The notes beneath the pieces are model-generated. The model ran no database searches, was not told the origin of the DNA, and saw only the letters and a list, made by a program, of their open reading frames with translations. From the IMG/VR virus record IMGVR_UViG_3300048672_000430, positions 1-64,000 of that record: a DNA stretch of 64,000 nucleotides; one strand, 5' to 3'. The translations under genes and the position numbers were made by a program. Positions 49,878-58,028 of this stretch are shown here, in pieces. Position 1 is the first letter of the stretch, and the number at the start of each line of letters is the position of its first letter. This DNA is from a virus.

Positions 49878-50251
49878 AAACTAGTGGATTCCGTGAAATT
49901 GACTTCACAAAAATAGAATGTAAAAACTGTGGAATGAACGGTGTAGCTAACGTGGGAACAATGTATTTTTGTGAGACGGGTAAAATTCCTAGGATTAAAT
50001 ACACTACAAAGCCGTTCAGTATAATGCCTGAAGTTGACTACATAGACTGCCCTAAATGCAATGGCACAGGCTATACAGATGAAACTGGCACAGAATTGGA
50101 GTTGGAATTTAAAAACTCTACATGCGAAGAATTACCATATATACTAAAACCTTTATCAGAAAAAGAATTGAGAAATTATTTAGGAGAAGCTGAAGTTGAA
50201 AAGGTATTAAATGCAAGACTTAAACTGAAGCTTACAACGGAGTTAGAATGA
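49874..50251 (+). CDS. Zinc-knuckle protein with DnaJ-type CxxCxGxG motif
   Basis: 125 residues from the ATG at 49874 (AAGGAGTGTTC upstream). IECKNCGMNG and DCPKCNGTGYTDETG: the second is the CxxCxGxG zinc motif of the DnaJ type. Probably a single zinc domain with an alpha-helical tail (ELRNYLGEAEVEKVLNARLK). Confidence 0.65.
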   Translation: MKTSGFREIDFTKIECKNCGMNGVANVGTMYFCETGKIPRIKYTTKPFSIMPEVDYIDCPKCNGTGYTDETGTELELEFKNSTCEELPYILKPLSEKELRNYLGEAEVEKVLNARLKLKLTTELE

Positions 50252-50505
50252 AAAGAAGTGAGATGGTGCAACATTTAATGGATACAGCAAAAGCACATAG
50301 AATGTGTACTCCGTATAAAGAAGAAAAAGAATTTTGGGAAATCATGTTACATGAAATTGAAATGGCAGGTATGTTGCCTCCTCCAGATAAAGCAGAAGCT
50401 GTAACAGATTTGATAGTGTACGCATATTATGGTGAAAGAGTGGAAAGTGATGGTTCATTAGATGGACTCGTTATCAGAAACAAACTGTGGGAACCAGAGG
50501 AATAA
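50248..50505 (+). CDS. Paralogous small protein A (85 residues)
   Basis: Begins MKRSEMVQHLMDTAKAHRMC and contains GMLPPPDKA. The gene after the next has the same start (MKRSDMV) and GMLPP motif and ends with a similar LWEPEE/MWEEE tail. Overlaps the previous gene. Not recognised. Confidence 0.65.
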   Translation: MKRSEMVQHLMDTAKAHRMCTPYKEEKEFWEIMLHEIEMAGMLPPPDKAEAVTDLIVYAYYGERVESDGSLDGLVIRNKLWEPEE

Positions 50506-50507
50506 AG

Positions 50508-50864
50508 ATGAAGTTAATTATAGCAGGAAGTAGAGATTTACAAATGTTTGAAGAAGGGATATATTCTTTACTATGTGCTCATAAAATATATAGAAACCAA
50601 TATACTGAGGTAGTATCAGGTGGGGCTGGCGGCATAGATAAATGTGGAGAATTTTTTGCAACACACTATAACCTAGATTTAAGAAGATTTCCTGCCGATT
50701 GGGATATTCACGGTAAAGCAGCAGGGCCGATCCGTAATAGACAAATGGCTGAGTATGCAGATGCCCTACTATTAATTTGGGATGGAAAAAGTAGAGGCAG
50801 TGCTAGTATGAAAAAAGAAATGGAGAAATTAGGTAAACCTATTTACGAGGTAATTATAAAATGA
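50508..50864 (+). CDS. SLOG-superfamily (DUF2493-like) nucleotide-binding protein
   Basis: 118 residues from the ATG at 50508. MKLIIAGSRDLQMFEEGIYS, TEVVSGGAGGIDKCGEFFAT and PIRNRQMAEYADALLLIWDG show the Rossmann-like SLOG fold: GSR start, SGGAxGID loop and RN-x-x-M. Such proteins bind nucleotides or NAD derivatives and occur in several anti-phage systems and their phage counterparts. It may sense or sequester a signalling nucleotide. Flanked by two paralogous 85-residue genes. Confidence 0.85.
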   Translation: MKLIIAGSRDLQMFEEGIYSLLCAHKIYRNQYTEVVSGGAGGIDKCGEFFATHYNLDLRRFPADWDIHGKAAGPIRNRQMAEYADALLLIWDGKSRGSASMKKEMEKLGKPIYEVIIK

Positions 50865-51118
50865 AACGAAGTGATATGGTAGAAGAAATTACTCATATTC
50901 TAGACATGGAAGCTGAAGAATTAGCCTATCCTTTTTTAGCTGAATTAATTTTAACCATAATAGAAAATAAAGGAATGTTACCTCCAACTATAACAAATCC
51001 AGAATTTAAAGATATAAACAATTGGCTAAAGCATTGTGATGAAGTAGCAAAAGGTACTGTATATGGATATTCTGTCGAAAGGAAACCTTTAGAGTTAAAT
51101 ATGTGGGAGGAAGAATGA
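50861..51118 (+). CDS. Paralogous small protein B (85 residues)
   Basis: Begins MKRSDMVEEITHILDMEAEE and contains KGMLPPTITN; ends MWEEE. Homologous in start, motif and length to the gene at 50,248. They presumably arose by duplication around the SLOG gene. ATGA overlap. Confidence 0.65.
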   Translation: MKRSDMVEEITHILDMEAEELAYPFLAELILTIIENKGMLPPTITNPEFKDINNWLKHCDEVAKGTVYGYSVERKPLELNMWEEE

Positions 51119-51318
51119 GCGATACAAAACAATACTATATATTTAATGGTGGATTACCAGAAAATAGATACAAAGGAATGAAGTGTTATATTTCATTTGT
51201 ATTTGAATCAGATCCTAATTACGGTGTAATATGTTTTGATGATAAAGAAGTTGAAAAGAAAGGGCTTGGGTTGAGTTTTGAAGTTGCAGATTTAAGAAAG
51301 CTAGAGGAAATAGTATGA
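51115..51318 (+). CDS. Hypothetical 67-residue protein
   Basis: The ATG at 51115 has GGGAGG 4-5 nt upstream and overlaps the previous stop. IFNGGLPENRYKGMKCYISF, alpha/beta-like. Not recognised. Confidence 0.6.
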   Translation: MSDTKQYYIFNGGLPENRYKGMKCYISFVFESDPNYGVICFDDKEVEKKGLGLSFEVADLRKLEEIV

Positions 51319-51458
51319 AAAAGTATAAGTCTCCTCGTAGGTTAAAAGTAAAGCCACCTAAAGTTATTCGTCACGCAAAAGAATATAATCGTAGGATCAA
51401 TAAATTAGATTCAAAGAAAATACTAAAAGAAGTACTAGAAAAGTATAAGGAAAACTAA
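51315..51458 (+). CDS. 47-residue basic peptide
   Basis: ATGA overlap with the upstream gene and TAATG with the downstream gene. MKKYKSPRRLKVKPPKVIRH, extremely basic; likely nucleic acid binding. Confidence 0.6.
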   Translation: MKKYKSPRRLKVKPPKVIRHAKEYNRRINKLDSKKILKEVLEKYKEN

Positions 51459-52138
51459 TGGACTATTTATCTGAAAGATACGGACTTATTACTGATAATG
51501 ATACAGAAACCGAGAACGGACAATTATTTTTGGCTGAGTATCAGTTATTATTGGACTATAAAAAAGGTAGTGAAATTAATAAGATGTCGGCATTTATAAC
51601 AATGTTGGAACAGTTACGAAATAGTTACGTAGAAGAGGGTCTCTATCACCGTAATCCTGATCTAATAAATAGACGTATAATGTCTCATGATAATTTATCA
51701 GGAATTATGGCTTGGTCTAAGTATAATAATACAACACATAGATTTGAAATATGGGATTACCTGTTGAAGCACCTCGGTACTTATGATAATTCAAAGGGTA
51801 AATCAAAACAACTATCTAGATTTTTACCATTCAACCCTAGTAATTTTTTTATTTGGGGACTATGTGCGGAATCTAAAATATACTTATTATTCTTACCTTT
51901 CTTTCTAATTAACCTTATTTTAACTTGCAATAAGCCGCCAGGGAATACATCAGGTAAGATACTAGCTTGGGTTGAAATGTATTCATTAAGAGACCACTTT
52001 ATTGTAAAGCACATATTCAAGTACTATGAAACTAAAATGAGACAACAATATGGTACTGATTATATTGAAGCTTTAATGAAGATTTATCACGGCTCAAATT
52101 CCAAAGACTTCCCAATAAACAAAATACTTGACAAATAA
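51458..52138 (+). CDS. Hypothetical 226-residue protein with one membrane segment
   Basis: The middle contains a 17-residue hydrophobic segment (IYLLFLPFFLINLILTC) between hydrophilic halves. MDYLSERYGLITDNDTETEN and a C-terminal FKYYETKMRQQYGTDY. The promoter before the polymerase begins in its last codons (LDK-stop). Not recognised. Confidence 0.6.
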   Translation: MDYLSERYGLITDNDTETENGQLFLAEYQLLLDYKKGSEINKMSAFITMLEQLRNSYVEEGLYHRNPDLINRRIMSHDNLSGIMAWSKYNNTTHRFEIWDYLLKHLGTYDNSKGKSKQLSRFLPFNPSNFFIWGLCAESKIYLLFLPFFLINLILTCNKPPGNTSGKILAWVEMYSLRDHFIVKHIFKYYETKMRQQYGTDYIEALMKIYHGSNSKDFPINKILDK

Positions 52139-52156
52139 CTAAACTTATGTTATCTT
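52128..52156 (+). promoter_or_regulatory. Sigma-70 cassette 5
   Basis: TTGACA, spacer AATAACTAAACTTATGT, TATCTT. The spacer supplies the upstream gene's stop. Confidence 0.8.
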
Positions 52157-52174
52157 GTTAAAGGAGGATTTAAC

Positions 52175-52390
52175 ATGAAATATATTGTTTTATTATTTTT
52201 ACTAGCTTCATGTGCTACAGATATGAGGACAAAAATACCTTGTGAGTTAGTACATAAAACCACTGTTCTAGGAAGAACATATTCTGAGTATTTATGTGAA
52301 GAAGAGATTATCTGTAAAGATCCTTTAAATTGTTTTGTAACTTGTCATGAAGAAGTTGAAATCGGTAAAATTCGTTGTATAACGAGGTAA
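52175..52390 (+). CDS. Small lipoprotein
   Basis: 71 residues. KYIVLLFLLASCATDMRTKI has a LASC lipobox; six Cys in the mature part (CELV, CEEEIICKD, CFVTC, CITR) suggest disulfides in the periplasm. AAAGGAGG upstream. Function unknown. Confidence 0.7.
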   Translation: MKYIVLLFLLASCATDMRTKIPCELVHKTTVLGRTYSEYLCEEEIICKDPLNCFVTCHEEVEIGKIRCITR

Positions 52391-52393
52391 TAT

Positions 52394-54550
52394 ATGTCTA
52401 ATAATGATTTAATCTACGGAAAAAATAGAACAGAGAACATAGTATCAATGGAAATTGACGGAGACGTTTTGACTGTTTTTATTGAAAAAGACGGGGTGGT
52501 TCGTCAAGAAAAACATCCTCATAAGTTCTGGATGCTTTCAAATGAAAGATTGGATCTATCTTGGGTTAAAATGCAAGGAGATCAGCACTACAAATATGGT
52601 AAACAATTTGACAGTTACTTTAAAATGAAAATGGAGAAAGAGAAGTATCAAGGTAAGGACTTCTATAATATTGGTAATTCGATTGAAGCTTGTCAAGTTA
52701 AGGATGGATTTTCTTATTTTAAAGGTATGCAACCTAATCAAGTTTCTATCCTTGCATTCGATATTGAAACAAACGGATTTGCAATGGACGATAACTCTAG
52801 GGTGGTATTGATAGCTAATACTCTCCGTAAAAATGGAGAGATTACTAGAAAATTATTCAGCCACGATGAGTATGCTAATGATGGAGAAATGATTGAAGAT
52901 TGGTGCAATTGGGTCATTTCAGTAGACCCTAGTATCATGTGTGGGCATAATATATACTCTTTTGACTTTCCATTTTTAATCCACACCGCAGGATTATATA
53001 ATAAAAAACTACGATTAGGTAGGAACGAAGCACCGATTAGAGTTCAAAGTAATGAGTCTAGTTTCAGAGTTGACGGAAGTAGAGACCTACATTATCACAA
53101 AGTACAAATATATGGAAGAGAAGTATGTGATACTATGTTCCTATCTTATAAATATGACATTGGTAGAAAATACGAAAGCTATGGTTTGAAGTATATCATA
53201 AATAAAGAAGGCTTAGAAAAAGAAGGTCGAACATTTTACGATGCTCAGAAAATTAAAGATAACTTCAATGATCCCGAAGAAATGATAAAAATTAAGAAGT
53301 ATGCAGAAGAAGATGGTGATGATGCTTTAGCTCTATTTGACTTAATGGTTCCACCGTTCTTTTATATGACGCAAATGATACCTAAACCGTTTCAATTAAT
53401 GATTGAATCAGCCAGTGGATCACAACTTAATTCTTTAATGGTTAGAGCTTATTTACAAAATAAACATAGTATTCCTAAAGCTTCAGAAGCAATTCAATTT
53501 GAGGGTGCTATAAGTTTTGGTGAAGCAGGTATTTATCCTAATGCTGTTTCATTAGATATTGCGTCTCTATATCCGTCTATTATGCTTCAATATGATGTTC
53601 ATGATCCAATCAAAGATCCAGAAAATAACATGCTAAAACTACTGAATTATTTGAGAGATGAAAGATTAAAAAATAAGAAGTTAGCTAAAGAAACTGGGCT
53701 AGATAAATACAAACATCTAGACGGATCATTAAAAATACTAATTAACTCATTGTATGGGTTTTTAGGTGCAACTGGATTAAATTATAATTATCCTATGGGT
53801 GCAGCAGAAGTAACTAGAAAGGGAAGAGAAATACTTACCCAAAGTATGACTTGGGCTAAATCAAAAGGATTCACTGTTCCAAAGGGTGACACAGATTCAA
53901 TCACTATTTATAAAGACGGTAAGGAATTTGAAATAGCAGAAATTAACTCTTTAATTGAGGAAGTCAATAGTATCCTGCCTCCTTATATTAACTTTGAATT
54001 AGATGCTATCTATGACGTTATAGTAGTGTTTAAAGCTAAGAATTACGCATACAGAGAAGGCACTAAGATAAGCTTAAAAGGTAGTAGTATAAAGGGTGGT
54101 ACGAAATCCGCTGCTCTTAAAGAATTTCAAAGAAAGGTAATAGATATATTATTAGAGGGATCTAATGGTGATATTAATGAAAGATTAAAGATTGTGTATA
54201 ATGAATTTGTAAAGAGATCTCAACAACTAAAGACTAAAGAAGATATCAAGCAATGGGCAACTAGAAAAACATTATCCTCTACAATGATGGAAAGTAATAG
54301 ACCAAATGAAACTAAAATAATAGAGGCAATAAAAGGTACTAACTACAAGGAAGGAGATAGATTTTTTACCTTCTATAAATCAGATGATTCAGTGTGTCTT
54401 GTTGAGAATTTTGAGGATGATTATAACAGAGTCCGACTGCTAAAGGCAATACACGATACTATTAATATATTTAGTGATGTGTTAAATGTTAAAGAACATT
54501 TCCCTAATTATAGTTTAAAAAAGAACTTGAAAATGGTTGATCAACTATAA
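52394..54550 (+). CDS. polB: Family B DNA polymerase
   Basis: 718 residues. Exonuclease: LAFDIETNGF at about 119-128 (Exo I), MCGHNIYSFDFPF (Exo II) and KYAEEDGDDALALF (Exo III). Polymerase: SLDIASLYPSIMLQYD (motif A, about 386-401), KILINSLYGFLGATG (motif B, about 447-461) and PKGDTDSITIY (motif C, about 494-504). Exo plus pol suffices for a proofreading replicase. The length fits a compact phage enzyme without protein-priming TPR insertions being obvious. Co-transcribed with the lipoprotein after cassette 5. Confidence 0.95.
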   Translation: MSNNDLIYGKNRTENIVSMEIDGDVLTVFIEKDGVVRQEKHPHKFWMLSNERLDLSWVKMQGDQHYKYGKQFDSYFKMKMEKEKYQGKDFYNIGNSIEACQVKDGFSYFKGMQPNQVSILAFDIETNGFAMDDNSRVVLIANTLRKNGEITRKLFSHDEYANDGEMIEDWCNWVISVDPSIMCGHNIYSFDFPFLIHTAGLYNKKLRLGRNEAPIRVQSNESSFRVDGSRDLHYHKVQIYGREVCDTMFLSYKYDIGRKYESYGLKYIINKEGLEKEGRTFYDAQKIKDNFNDPEEMIKIKKYAEEDGDDALALFDLMVPPFFYMTQMIPKPFQLMIESASGSQLNSLMVRAYLQNKHSIPKASEAIQFEGAISFGEAGIYPNAVSLDIASLYPSIMLQYDVHDPIKDPENNMLKLLNYLRDERLKNKKLAKETGLDKYKHLDGSLKILINSLYGFLGATGLNYNYPMGAAEVTRKGREILTQSMTWAKSKGFTVPKGDTDSITIYKDGKEFEIAEINSLIEEVNSILPPYINFELDAIYDVIVVFKAKNYAYREGTKISLKGSSIKGGTKSAALKEFQRKVIDILLEGSNGDINERLKIVYNEFVKRSQQLKTKEDIKQWATRKTLSSTMMESNRPNETKIIEAIKGTNYKEGDRFFTFYKSDDSVCLVENFEDDYNRVRLLKAIHDTINIFSDVLNVKEHFPNYSLKKNLKMVDQL

Positions 54551-54553
54551 AAC

Positions 54554-54582
54554 TTGACAAATAATACGTTATATGTTATATT
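54554..54582 (+). promoter_or_regulatory. Sigma-70 cassette 6
   Basis: TTGACA, spacer AATAATACGTTATATGT, TATATT. Begins 4 nt after the polymerase stop. Confidence 0.85.
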
Positions 54583-54599
54583 ACTAATTAAGAGGTTGT

Positions 54600-54950
54600 A
54601 TGACTGCTCCATATAAAAAACGTGCAAAAGCTGGGTGGAACTCGGATAAAAAACAATCAAATAAAGATGAACGAGTTTTTGAGAAACACGAAATAAGAAC
54701 AATCAGTTATGAAGAACTAAATGCAGATGCTGAAATAGAGCATAATGATAAGCTACCTAAAAAGAAAAAGAGAAAACAACCAAAACCAAAAGACATACTA
54801 AATAAGATAAATTCTACCGAAAAAACTTTAGCATTTTTTAAATCTGGTTCAGTATATAGATCTGAATGGATTAAAGGTGTTATTTCGAGATACGAAAAAG
54901 AATTAGAGGATCTACATAAACAATATAATGAGATGACAAGTAAGACTTGA
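54600..54950 (+). CDS. Hypothetical basic 116-residue protein
   Basis: Lys-rich (KLPKKKKRKQPKPKDILNKI), with a C-terminal coiled coil (VISRYEKELEDLHKQYNEMT). AAGAGG upstream. Possibly DNA binding. Ends inside cassette 7. Confidence 0.6.
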   Translation: MTAPYKKRAKAGWNSDKKQSNKDERVFEKHEIRTISYEELNADAEIEHNDKLPKKKKRKQPKPKDILNKINSTEKTLAFFKSGSVYRSEWIKGVISRYEKELEDLHKQYNEMTSKT

Positions 54951-54975
54951 CAAATAGCTAGAAATATGTTACATT
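54947..54975 (+). promoter_or_regulatory. Sigma-70 cassette 7
   Basis: TTGACA, spacer AATAGCTAGAAATATGT, TACATT; the -35 contains the TGA stop of the basic protein. Confidence 0.8.
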
Positions 54976-54993
54976 AAAATTAAGGAGACAAAC

Positions 54994-55188
54994 ATGACAA
55001 GATTAGAAGCTAACAAACAAATTTTAGAAAGAATTAACGGTGTAGTAGAGACATACCCAGAACTTAGATTTGAGCAGATAATGGTAGGTTTAGGACTAGA
55101 ATGGATGAGTTTCTGTGAGGAATCAACAGATACTTTAGAAATTATTAATGACCATTTAGGTAAAATGAAGGAAGTTAAAAATGCTTAG
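54994..55188 (+). CDS. Hypothetical 64-residue protein
   Basis: TTAAGGAGAC upstream. MTRLEANKQILERINGVVET, helical; such proteins occur widely in phage replication regions. Not recognised. Confidence 0.6.
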   Translation: MTRLEANKQILERINGVVETYPELRFEQIMVGLGLEWMSFCEESTDTLEIINDHLGKMKEVKNA

Positions 55189-55630
55189 TATAAAGAATAT
55201 TAATAAAGAAGTTGTGATGGTTGCCTTAGTTATTGCTGGTCTAGCATTTGGTGCTGGATATTATGCAACACCATCTAAGGTTAAAACAGAGATAAAAGAA
55301 GTAGTTAAAACCGTAAAGGAAGAAGCTAAATCTAAGGTTGTGTATAAAGAAAGAATCGTCTATAAAGACGGCACAACCGTTGAACGTGAATCGGAATCGG
55401 AACAATCAAATACTAAAGAAAGTAATGAATCAACAAAAACAGCTAATTCTGAGACAACAAAAGATACTGGATTAGTTTTAAGTGCATTAGCTATTGTTGA
55501 TAGTTCTGATATTCAGGGACATAGAGATTATGGCTTACATGTTACAAAGAGAGTTTTTAGTAATATTAATGTTGGGGTAATCGCAACTACTGATAAAAAG
55601 GTTGGGGTATCCGTTGGGTTGAGCTTTTAA
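55181..55630 (+). CDS. Membrane-anchored protein with charged linker and beta C-terminus
   Basis: 149 residues. The N-terminal membrane segment VVMVALVIAGLAFGAGYYAT is followed by Lys/Glu-rich helices (VKTVKEEAKSKVVYKERIVY), a Ser/Thr/Asn/Glu linker and a beta-rich end (VFSNINVGVIATTDKKVGVS). The layout is of an inner-membrane protein with a periplasmic domain. Function unknown. Confidence 0.6.
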   Translation: MLSIKNINKEVVMVALVIAGLAFGAGYYATPSKVKTEIKEVVKTVKEEAKSKVVYKERIVYKDGTTVERESESEQSNTKESNESTKTANSETTKDTGLVLSALAIVDSSDIQGHRDYGLHVTKRVFSNINVGVIATTDKKVGVSVGLSF

Positions 55631-56421
55631 TGAATGTATTAAGTTTATTCGATGGTATTTCTTGTGGACAAATTGCTCTTGAGAAAGCAGGACTTAAAGT
55701 AGATAAATACTTTGCGAGTGAGCTTGATAAGTACGCTATCGCTGTAACACAAAATAACTATCCAAATACTATACAACTTGGTGATGTTTGTAAAATTAAA
55801 GTAGAAGATCTCCCTAGTATAGATTTGTTAATTGGGGGATCTCCCTGTCAAGGGTTTTCATTTGCTGGTAAACAGTTAAATTTTAATGACCCTAGGTCTG
55901 TTTTATTTTTTGAATACGCAAGAATACTGAAAGAAGCTAAACCTAAATATTTTTTACTTGAAAATGTTAAAATGAAGAAAGAATTTCAAGATATAATTAG
56001 TAAAGAATTGGGTGTTGAGCCTATTGAAATTAATAGTAAGTTGGTTTCTGGTCAATTAAGATCAAGATTATATTGGACAAATATTCCTAATATAACTCAA
56101 CCGGAAGATAAGAATATTCAATTTCAAGATATATTAGAAAAGGATGAAGCTAGGATTCCAAAAGCTTATACGTTAACTGCTAGCTATTTTAAAAAAGGAG
56201 CAGAAGCTACTAGACAAAGAGGATTTAATAAATCACAAAGACCTATAGCTTGGATTAATGATAATGAAACTAGATGGTTAACTCCATTAGAATGTGAAAG
56301 ATTACAGACTATTCCAGAAAATTACACAAATAATGTATCCAATTCACAACGTTATAAGATGTTAGGTAATGGCTGGACGGTTGATATTATTGTTCATATA
56401 TTTAAAAACTTGACATTTTAA
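55630..56421 (+). CDS. C5-cytosine DNA methyltransferase
   Basis: 263 residues. VLSLFDGISCGQIALEKAGL (motif I, SAM binding), GGSPCQGFSFAG (motif IV, catalytic Cys 73), LLENVKM (motif VI), QLRSRLYWTNI (motif VIII, QxRxRxxW) and MLGNGWTVDII (motif X). The target-recognition domain is short, so the enzyme is compact. Without a paired restriction endonuclease it probably protects phage DNA from host restriction. TAATG overlap with the previous gene; its 3' end contains cassette 8. Confidence 0.9.
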   Translation: MNVLSLFDGISCGQIALEKAGLKVDKYFASELDKYAIAVTQNNYPNTIQLGDVCKIKVEDLPSIDLLIGGSPCQGFSFAGKQLNFNDPRSVLFFEYARILKEAKPKYFLLENVKMKKEFQDIISKELGVEPIEINSKLVSGQLRSRLYWTNIPNITQPEDKNIQFQDILEKDEARIPKAYTLTASYFKKGAEATRQRGFNKSQRPIAWINDNETRWLTPLECERLQTIPENYTNNVSNSQRYKMLGNGWTVDIIVHIFKNLTF

Positions 56422-56438
56422 TAGTTTTGTGTTACACT
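56410..56438 (+). promoter_or_regulatory. Sigma-70 cassette 8
   Basis: TTGACA, 17-bp spacer ending TTTGTGT, TACACT; the -35 encodes the last residues of the methyltransferase (NLTF-stop). Confidence 0.75.
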
Positions 56439-56455
56439 AACTTTTAGAGGGCTTA

Positions 56456-56728
56456 ATGGAAAATGTAATAGAACTTAATGACATGCGTAGAATTAAAAAT
56501 ATGGAAAAGACAGTTAAATTATTTGAAAAGCAGTTAGCCGATATTAAAAAAGCACATGGAATATTAGTTCCTCATGTTGATTTTAGATTTTTCAGTATTA
56601 CATGTTATGCGTTAAGAGAAGAGCAAAAGAGCCTAGCTGCTGAATTATTGAGATTAAAGTTACGTTTGGATAAAGCAAAAAATCCATCTAAATATGAACA
56701 ACTATTAATAGAACAAAAACCTGAATAG
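56456..56728 (+). CDS. Hypothetical 90-residue helical protein
   Basis: TAGAGGGCTTA upstream. RRIKNMEKTVKLFEKQLADI and LAAELLRLKLRLDKAKNPSK, helical. Not recognised. Confidence 0.6.
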   Translation: MENVIELNDMRRIKNMEKTVKLFEKQLADIKKAHGILVPHVDFRFFSITCYALREEQKSLAAELLRLKLRLDKAKNPSKYEQLLIEQKPE

Positions 56729-56737
56729 GATAATTAA

Positions 56738-57673
56738 ATGAAACATTGGACTGAAGAAGAATTAGAAACATTAGTATTTATGAAGAATTGTGGTTTAACA
56801 TGGTCTGAGATTAACCCAGAATTTCCAGGTGAAACACAAAATTCTCTAAGAAAAACATACTACAGACATATTAGAAAAGAACCAGTGAATAATGTAGGCC
56901 CAAAGGTACTTCTGTTAGATATTGAAACTCTCCCTATGGAAGCATATGTTTGGGGATTGTTTGACCAAAATATAGGGCTAGAAATGGTTAAAACCGATTG
57001 GTCAATACTTAGTTTCTCTGCTAAATGGTTAGGAGCACCAGAAAACGAAGTGATGTACTATGATACTAGAGATGAAGAGAATGTTAGAGATGATTCTAAC
57101 CTAGTTAAGATTATACATGGATTATTAGATGAATGTGACGTAACAATCACCCAGAATGGGATTAGATTTGATATACCAAAATTAAATGCTCGTTTTATTA
57201 AACACGGTTTAACTCCACCATCTAGCTATAGAAATATAGACACAATGAGAATAGCTAAATCTAAGTTCGGATTTACTAGTAATAAGTTAGCATATATGAC
57301 CGAATTATTGTGCACAAAATACAAAAAACTAGATCACTCTGAATTTTCAGGATTTAAATTATGGTCTGAATGTATGAAGGGTAATTTGGCAGCGTTTGAA
57401 TCAATGAAGAAATACAATATGTACGATGTTTTAAGCTTAGAAGAATTGTACTTAATTATGGCTCCTTGGGATAAAACTATTAATTTCTCAGTATTTAATG
57501 ATGAGGATCTTAGTCATCGTTGTTCGTGCGGGAATGATCAGTTTGAGGAGAGTGGGTTTGTATACACAAATACTGCAAAATTCCAAAGACATAAGTGTAC
57601 GGTGTGTGGTAAAGAACATAGAGATTCTACAAATTTATTAAGTAAAGAAAAACGTAAAAGCATTAAGAGGTAA
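56738..57673 (+). CDS. RNase-H-fold 3'-5' exonuclease with Myb-like and zinc-ribbon domains
   Basis: 311 residues. The N-terminal 45 residues (HWTEEELETLVFMKNCGLTW) resemble a Myb/SANT DNA-binding helix bundle. The exonuclease core has PKVLLLDIETLP (DxE), TQNGIRFDIPKLNARFI (Asp) and YNMYDVLSLEELY (D), as in RNase_H_2/DEDD exonucleases. The C-terminal ribbon has HRCSCGNDQF and HKCTVCGKEH. This domain series suggests a replication or repair nuclease, similar to phage exonucleases that process displaced strands. Confidence 0.8.
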   Translation: MKHWTEEELETLVFMKNCGLTWSEINPEFPGETQNSLRKTYYRHIRKEPVNNVGPKVLLLDIETLPMEAYVWGLFDQNIGLEMVKTDWSILSFSAKWLGAPENEVMYYDTRDEENVRDDSNLVKIIHGLLDECDVTITQNGIRFDIPKLNARFIKHGLTPPSSYRNIDTMRIAKSKFGFTSNKLAYMTELLCTKYKKLDHSEFSGFKLWSECMKGNLAAFESMKKYNMYDVLSLEELYLIMAPWDKTINFSVFNDEDLSHRCSCGNDQFEESGFVYTNTAKFQRHKCTVCGKEHRDSTNLLSKEKRKSIKR

Positions 57674-57675
57674 AA

Positions 57676-58020
57676 GTGAAGGCAATATCACAGATTACTT
57701 TAAATATCAAAGGTCGAGACTGGACTTTTAAATTGTTGACAGATAAACAGTTTAATAAACTTCATAATAAAGAAGATGAAGGTAATACAGCAATGACCAT
57801 ACAATCGGACTATGAAGTTCATTTTCGTAAATCTGATTGGTCTATAGCAACGATTAGACACGAGCTAGGACACACATTACACATGTCTTCTCTAGTAGGA
57901 TCTTCTGATCTAACAGTCAGTGATACCGTAGAGTTGATGTGTGAAATAATTGGCGAGCATACGGATGAAATAGTGTTATGGTCGGTAAGAATTGCTGAGA
58001 AATTCATTAATCATTCGTAA
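57676..58020 (+). CDS. HELGH metallopeptidase-like protein
   Basis: 114 residues from a GTG start with AGAGGTAAAA upstream. WSIATIRHELGHTLHMSSLV is a zincin HExxH. VELMCEIIGEH provides the candidate downstream Glu. Small, cytoplasmic (no signal peptide). Looks like minimal ImmA/IrrE-type peptidases that cleave repressors, but it lacks a clear companion. It could be a structural zinc protein. Confidence 0.6.
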   Translation: MKAISQITLNIKGRDWTFKLLTDKQFNKLHNKEDEGNTAMTIQSDYEVHFRKSDWSIATIRHELGHTLHMSSLVGSSDLTVSDTVELMCEIIGEHTDEIVLWSVRIAEKFINHS

Positions 58021-58028
58021 GGAATAAC

